Source: Ardenticatenaceae bacterium (GTDB lineage: Bacteria > Chloroflexota > Anaerolineae > Promineifilales > Promineifilaceae). Taken from it: DNA of 64,000 nt. The stretch is taken from assembly GCA_020634375.1 (NCBI GenBank), contig JACKBX010000008.1, positions 1 through 64,000 of the forward strand, given 5' to 3'. Every line of letters starts with the position of its first letter. The first letter of the stretch is position 1. Below are positions 59,763-64,000 of the stretch, one piece after another. The position numbers and the translations under genes are program-made. The notes below the pieces were generated by a model, which was given only the letters and a program-made list of their open reading frames with translations, was not told where the DNA came from and did no database searches.

Positions 59763-61073
59763 ATGAACGGACACGTTTTTTATCGCAAGATGGGCCATGC
59801 CCGGCCTGAAGTTTCTCACGGAGAGGGCATTTATCTGTGGGATACCAATGGGAAACGGTATATTGACGGCTCTGGCGGGCCGCTGGTGGTAAATGTGGGA
59901 CACGGCCGTTCCGAAATCACGGCCGCCATGCAGGAACAGGCACAAAAGGCGGCCTACGTCCACGCCACCATGTTTACCAGCGGGGCGCTGGAGCAGTACG
60001 CGGCGGAAATTGCCCCACTGCTGCCCCTGCCCAATGCCAGGATTTACCCCCTCAGCAGCGGCTCGGAAGTGGTGGAGGGGGCAATTAAGCTAGCGCGGCA
60101 GATACAGATGGCACGGGGGGAGAACGGCCGTTACCGCATCATCAGCCGCAGCCAAAGCTATCATGGCACTACTTTTGGCGCGTTGGCGGCCAGTGGGCGT
60201 GTAGGGATGCGTACGCCCTACCTGCCCATGATGCAAGATGGCATTCACATTCAGCATCCCTACCCCTATCGCCATCCCGCCAGCGGCGCGGAACTGGCGG
60301 CGCGGCTGGAAGAGGCCATCCTCGCCGCCGGCCCCAGCAGCGTCGCCGCCTTCATCGCCGAGCCAATCAGCGGCGCGGGACTGGGGGCCATCGCGCCCCC
60401 GGACGACTATTGGCCGCGCCTCCGCAACATCTGCGACCGCTATGGCGTGCTGCTCATCGCCGACGAGGTACTGGTAGGCATGGGGCGCACTGGCCAATGG
60501 TGGGGCATCAACCATTGGAATGTGCAGCCAGATATCCTCGTCACCGCAAAAGGGGTGGCGGGCGGTTACTTCCCCACCGGCTTCATTGCCGCCAAAGGGG
60601 AAGATGTGCAGCTCATTCACGAAAAGTTGGGTGACTTTAATCACGGCGGCACGTTCAGCCATCATGCGGTGGGCGCGGCGGCGGCGCTGGCGACGCTGCA
60701 CATCATGCAGCGCGAAAATTTAGTAGAGAATGCGGCCCGCGTGGGCGCGTATCTCGGCCAAAAGTTACAGCACACGTTCAGCGAACATCCCTACGTGGGC
60801 GATGTTCGCGGGCGCGGCCTGTTTTGGGCGCTGGAACTGGTGCAAGATTGGGAAACGAAACGGCCGTTCCCCGCCAGCAAAAAACTCGCTCCCAAACTGC
60901 ACAAACTGGCCTTCGAGCAGGGCCTGATTGTCTACTACTCGCAAGGCGTCGCCGACGGCAAGAATGGCGACCTGATCATGCTCGGCCCCCCGCTGATCAC
61001 GACAGAGGCGCAGGTGGATGAGATGGTGGGGGTGTTGGAGACGGCCGTAACCGAAGAAGCCTTTAGCGGTTAG
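59763..61073 (+). CDS. class III PLP-dependent aminotransferase
   Basis: A 436-residue omega-amino-acid-type aminotransferase. Motifs: GIYLWDTNGKRYIDGSGGPL at the N-terminus, PLSSGSEVVEGAIKLAR, SYHGTTFGALAASG, cofactor-binding Asp in LLIADEVLVGMGRTG, and the PLP lysine in LVTAKGVAGGYFPTG. It would move an amino group from a beta-, gamma- or omega-amino acid or amine to a 2-oxoacid; beside kamA it may act on beta-lysine or a product of it (inference). The ATG at 59763 lacks a ribosome site because a word repeat fills the leader. The stop TAG is inside another word repeat (ggttagcttttagc). Confidence 0.92.
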   Translation: MNGHVFYRKMGHARPEVSHGEGIYLWDTNGKRYIDGSGGPLVVNVGHGRSEITAAMQEQAQKAAYVHATMFTSGALEQYAAEIAPLLPLPNARIYPLSSGSEVVEGAIKLARQIQMARGENGRYRIISRSQSYHGTTFGALAASGRVGMRTPYLPMMQDGIHIQHPYPYRHPASGAELAARLEEAILAAGPSSVAAFIAEPISGAGLGAIAPPDDYWPRLRNICDRYGVLLIADEVLVGMGRTGQWWGINHWNVQPDILVTAKGVAGGYFPTGFIAAKGEDVQLIHEKLGDFNHGGTFSHHAVGAAAALATLHIMQRENLVENAARVGAYLGQKLQHTFSEHPYVGDVRGRGLFWALELVQDWETKRPFPASKKLAPKLHKLAFEQGLIVYYSQGVADGKNGDLIMLGPPLITTEAQVDEMVGVLETAVTEEAFSG

Positions 61074-61172
61074 CTTTTAGCCATTAGCTTTGAAGCAAAA
61101 AGAGCCATCGTGCGTCTAACACGATGGCTCTTTTTTTGCTATCAGCTAAAAGCTAATTGCTAACCGCTTCTT
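61066..61172. terminator. nested terminator between convergent genes
   Basis: Inner hairpin: a perfect 12-bp stem AGAGCCATCGTG (61101-61112) with CACGATGGCTCT (61120-61131), bordered by A-runs and seven T, able to end both transcripts. Outer arms: ggttagcttttagc-type words around 61066-61090 and their complement around 61143-61168. The arms contain the stop codons of both the aminotransferase (TAG 61071-61073) and topA (TAG at 61153-61155 on the minus strand). Confidence 0.9.
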
Positions 61173-63576
61173 TCTGCTCCACATGCTGCCGCTCACCGCA
61201 TTTGGTGCATTCGGCCGTCGTTTTGTTGATTTCCACAAGCAGGCCGCCACATTTTTGGCAGGGTTGGGCAATGGGTTTTTTCCAACTGGTCCAATCACAG
61301 TCCGGGTAGTTGGCACAGCCGTAAAAGACGCGCCCGCGCCGTGTGCGCTTGACTACCAGATCGCCGCCATCGTTGGGACAGGCAACGCCTATTTTTTCCA
61401 GGATTTGCTCGGTGTGGCGGCAGGTGGGGAAGTTGCTACAACCAATGAAACGGCCGTACCGCCCCTGCCGATACAGCAACGGACTACCACATAATGGGCA
61501 TTCACGGCCTACTTCTTCAGGCTCCTCGCGCAAATCAATCTTTGGAATCGCTTCATCCGCCTTCTCTAAATTCCCCGAAAAATCTTTGTAAAACTCAGCC
61601 AATACTGGAACCCAGGGCTTACCTTCGGCAATCTCATCCAATTCATCTTCCAGCCGTGCCGTAAAATTCACCGAGAGAATCTGCGGGAAATGCTTCACCA
61701 GTAAATCGTTAACGACCAGCCCCGTTTCCGTGGGAGCTAACCGCTTTTCGTGTCGTTCCACGTAACCACGCTGCTGAATGGTCGAGAGGATAGCGGCATA
61801 CGTGCTGGGACGCCCGATTCCATGTTCTTCTAGCGCCTTCACCAACGTGGCCTCTGTATAGCGCGGCGGCGGCTGTGTGAAGTGCTGCTCTGGCAGCAGC
61901 TTCAACAAATCCAGTAGTTCACCGCTCGTCAAGTCAGATGGTACGGTGCTGTCGCCGTTTTCGTCGGTGGCGTCTTCAGACTTCGTCTCTTCGTAAAGGG
62001 CCAGGAACCCGGCAAATCGCAGGGTCGAGCCAGTGGCGCGGAAGAGATACGGCCGTTGTTCAACCGCAACCTGCCCATCACCCGCCCAAATATCCGTCGA
62101 TACCGTGTCATAAATGGCCGATGCCATCTGGCTGGCAACAAAGCGCTCCCAAACCAGGCGATACAGGCGGTATTCATCCCGCTTCAAAAACTGCTTCATC
62201 TTCTTTGGCGTGCGCCGCACAGAGGTAGGACGCACCGCCTCGTGCGCTTCTTGCGCCGCTTTCGCCCGCGTCTTGTAAATCGGCGGGCTGTCCGGCACAC
62301 TATCTGCGCCCCACTCTTCAATGATAAAGTCCCGCGCCTCAGCCTGTGCCTCTTTGGAGACGGTCACGCTGTCAGTACGCATGTAGGTGATCAAACCAGT
62401 GGAGCCTTCTTCACCAATGTCCACACCTTCGTACAGGCTTTGTGCCACACGCATGGTTTTGCTCGCGCCAAAGTTCAGCCGCCGCGAGGCCTCTTGCTGC
62501 ATGGTGCTGGTGGTGAATGGCGCAGCCGGACGACGTGTACGCTTGCCCAGCCGCACATCACCCACTGTCCAAATGGCTTTTTCTAAGGCATCCAGGTGGG
62601 GCTGCACATCGGCCTGGCTTTGCAGCACAGGGTCTTCGCCCTTGAATTTGTGGAATTTAGCGGTGAAGGACGGCCGTTCCACCCCATTCCCCGCCTGCTG
62701 ACTCAATTCTGCCGCCAGCGTCCAATACTCCTCAGAGACAAACGCCTCAATCTCCCGTTCGCGTTCCACCACCTGGCGTACAGCCACAGACTGCACCCGC
62801 CCCGCCGACAAACGACCACGCACCTTGCGCCACAACAGCGGACTCAACTTATAGCCCACCAGGCGATCCAAAATGCGTCGCGCTTGCTGCGCGTCCACGC
62901 GATCCATATCAATGTCTCGCGGCGTGGCAAAAGCAGCCTCAATTGCCGGCTTTGTAATCTCGTGGAAAACTACCCGCTTCGTCCGCGCCGGGTCCATTTC
63001 TGCCGATTCCAGCACATGCCAGGCGATGGCCTCTCCCTCACGGTCAGGGTCAGTCGCCAGGTAAATTTCCTTCGCCTTCGCCGCCGCCTCTTTCAAATCC
63101 TTTACTACCTGCCGCTTGTCATTGGGCACGCGGTACTCTGGCTCAAAATTATTCTCCACGTCCACGCTCAGGCGCGACTTAAGCAGGTCGCGCACATGGC
63201 CCACGCTGGACTTCACCACATAGCCACGCCCCAGGTAACGGCCGATTGTCTTTGCCTTAGCCGGGGACTCTACCACAACCAGCCTACCAGCACGGCGCAC
63301 TTGATTTTTGGAAACAGAGGATTTTTTGCCCTTTTTGCCGCTTGCCCGTTTGCTCGTTTTACTGCGCTTCGCCTTTTTCGGGCGTGCCGTGATTTCCGGT
63401 TTAGGCAGGGTGTCATGAGCTGCTGTGTGCCCACGCTTATAAATAGTCGTGCCGCAAACCGGGCAGGTACCCCGCGTGGCTGGCGAACCATTGCTCGCCC
63501 ATTCTGCTTGCGGGTTTTGTATTTCTCGTTTTTCTTTACATTTCAGGCAGTAGCCTATTAATTTTTCATCACTCAT
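61153..63576 (-). CDS. topA: DNA topoisomerase I
   Basis: A type IA topoisomerase of about 807 residues that relaxes negative supercoils. Order: an N-terminal CxxC...CxxC zinc domain (YCLKCKEK, GTCPVCGTTIY; DUF5679-like) and a Lys-rich linker (about 55-95), then TOPRIM (LVVVESPAKAKTIGRYLG, YLATDPDREGEAIAWH), the core with GRLSAGRVQSVAVRQVVERE and the catalytic tyrosine in TGLITYMRTDSV, and three C-terminal zinc fingers (CPLCGSPLL, CPNDGGDLV, CQKCGGLLV). The N-terminal extension is unusual for topA in general but seen in Chloroflexota (knowledge, not checked here). The start is taken at ATG 63576, 6 nt after the manC-like stop, so the two are in one operon. Confidence 0.95.
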   Translation of the reverse strand: MSDEKLIGYCLKCKEKREIQNPQAEWASNGSPATRGTCPVCGTTIYKRGHTAAHDTLPKPEITARPKKAKRSKTSKRASGKKGKKSSVSKNQVRRAGRLVVVESPAKAKTIGRYLGRGYVVKSSVGHVRDLLKSRLSVDVENNFEPEYRVPNDKRQVVKDLKEAAAKAKEIYLATDPDREGEAIAWHVLESAEMDPARTKRVVFHEITKPAIEAAFATPRDIDMDRVDAQQARRILDRLVGYKLSPLLWRKVRGRLSAGRVQSVAVRQVVEREREIEAFVSEEYWTLAAELSQQAGNGVERPSFTAKFHKFKGEDPVLQSQADVQPHLDALEKAIWTVGDVRLGKRTRRPAAPFTTSTMQQEASRRLNFGASKTMRVAQSLYEGVDIGEEGSTGLITYMRTDSVTVSKEAQAEARDFIIEEWGADSVPDSPPIYKTRAKAAQEAHEAVRPTSVRRTPKKMKQFLKRDEYRLYRLVWERFVASQMASAIYDTVSTDIWAGDGQVAVEQRPYLFRATGSTLRFAGFLALYEETKSEDATDENGDSTVPSDLTSGELLDLLKLLPEQHFTQPPPRYTEATLVKALEEHGIGRPSTYAAILSTIQQRGYVERHEKRLAPTETGLVVNDLLVKHFPQILSVNFTARLEDELDEIAEGKPWVPVLAEFYKDFSGNLEKADEAIPKIDLREEPEEVGRECPLCGSPLLYRQGRYGRFIGCSNFPTCRHTEQILEKIGVACPNDGGDLVVKRTRRGRVFYGCANYPDCDWTSWKKPIAQPCQKCGGLLVEINKTTAECTKCGERQHVEQKEAVSN

Positions 63577-63582
63577 AAGCAA

Positions 63583-64000
63583 TCAACTATACGATTCCAA
63601 ATCCGTACCATCAAACCCATTTACTAACGCTTTGACCAACGGGATTTGGTCTTTATGCACCACTAAAATCGCATCTTCTGTATTGATGACGATCATGCCT
63701 TCAACACCAACAGCCGCAACCAATTTACCAGCCTCGTAATTGTAGATCAGGCAATCCTTTGTCTGCTCCGTAACAACAAGCCCTTTGGTCACGTTGGCTG
63801 CCGGGTCTGGGTTGATGGCCTCTTTCAGGGCATACAAGGTTCCGGGATCACTCCAGCCCATTTCACTGTGCAGCACCATCGCTTGTTCGCCAGGTACGTA
63901 CTGCAAAATCGCATCATCAAAGCTCAACACTTCCATTTGCGGATAGATGGCGTGCAGCATTTGCGTGTAATCTGGCTGACCAATAGTCGCCTCAATTTGT
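63583..64000 (-). CDS. manC: mannose-1-phosphate guanylyltransferase, C-terminal part (partial)
   Basis: The frame is open to the right edge of the window, so the N-terminal nucleotidyltransferase part is missing. The visible 139 residues match the end of the ManC/GMP family: the FDDAILQYVPGEQAMVL region, the conserved GWSDPGTLYALKEAI, a VVTEQTKDCLIYN strand of the left-handed helix and AILVVHKDQIPLVKALV. The enzyme makes GDP-mannose for glycans or polysaccharides. The TGA stop is 6 nt before the topA ATG. The short C-terminus shows it is the form without an isomerase domain. Confidence 0.85.
   Translation of the reverse strand, partial: QIEATIGQPDYTQMLHAIYPQMEVLSFDDAILQYVPGEQAMVLHSEMGWSDPGTLYALKEAINPDPAANVTKGLVVTEQTKDCLIYNYEAGKLVAAVGVEGMIVINTEDAILVVHKDQIPLVKALVNGFDGTDLESYS

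Noticed and set aside
1..64000. tRNA or rRNA genes
   Set aside because: No cloverleaf with a GGTTCGA-type T arm and no rRNA-like stretch was seen in any gap.

Overview
The window looks like a chromosomal segment of a Chloroflexota bacterium, probably of the Anaerolineae group. The reasons are very large secreted multidomain proteins (CnaB, DUF11, delta-60 and lamin-tail repeats), an exact C-terminal YLPxVL[R/K]P tail on two of them, cyclase-ATPase-TPR giants, and a topoisomerase I with an extra N-terminal zinc domain. This assignment is inference from gene content; no rRNA or tRNA gene was seen. GC is moderate to high, and the octamer palindrome ACGGCCGT occurs about 105 times (counted by eye) against roughly one expected. 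It behaves like the HIP1 palindrome of cyanobacteria and serves as a genome signature.

Layout: 1-5.7 kb, 3' part of a giant secreted protein with an embedded peptide-binding (SBP_bac_5) module. 5.8-12.9 kb, DUF3253 protein, asparaginase-like hydrolase, a PAS-GAF membrane sensor overlapping a thioredoxin-like gene, an orphan Flp pilin of only 49 residues, and a zinc-ribbon/ABC-exporter operon. 13-15 kb, Ca2+/H+ antiporter and polyphosphate kinase 2. 15-19.5 kb and 29-33 kb, two paralogous cyclase-cyclase-ATPase-TPR regulators. 19.5-26 kb, a 2176-residue secreted protein with a C25-type (gingipain-like) peptidase. 26-29 kb, two glycosidases. 33-35 kb, a cytochrome c fusion. 35.7-42.5 kb, coaBC, a Phd-type antitoxin, a TipA-like MerR regulator, a GT-C glycosyltransferase, hemolysin III, a deoxynucleoside kinase and a P450. 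42.5-51.2 kb, two paralogous extracellular nucleases. 51.6-57.3 kb, an accessory island. 57.4-61.1 kb, a CoA-transferase beta subunit, lysine 2,3-aminomutase and a class III aminotransferase (beta-amino-acid/lysine catabolism). 61.1-64 kb, topA and the end of a manC-like gene.

The accessory island is the most unusual part. An effector-associated-domain (EAD) protein with a hydrophobic C-terminal tail lies next to an NB-ARC/TPR (NLR-like) sensor. Both carry the same rare GD-x-V-x-GDK-V repeat, which suggests homotypic pairing in a two-component defence or cell-death system. The sensor's TPR array consists of nearly identical 126-bp units and is broken by two frameshifts. Downstream are an unknown helical protein, a 42-bp tandem repeat, two 81-bp direct repeats, and a REP-associated tyrosine transposase (RAYT) flanked by its presumed REP palindromes. 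The REPs share a GTAGGGG head but have three different stems, and three of them supply the TAG stop codon of the gene before them.

The intergenic DNA is rich in short-word repeats that fold into long hairpins at convergent gene ends, sometimes running into the coding sequence or carrying its stop codon.
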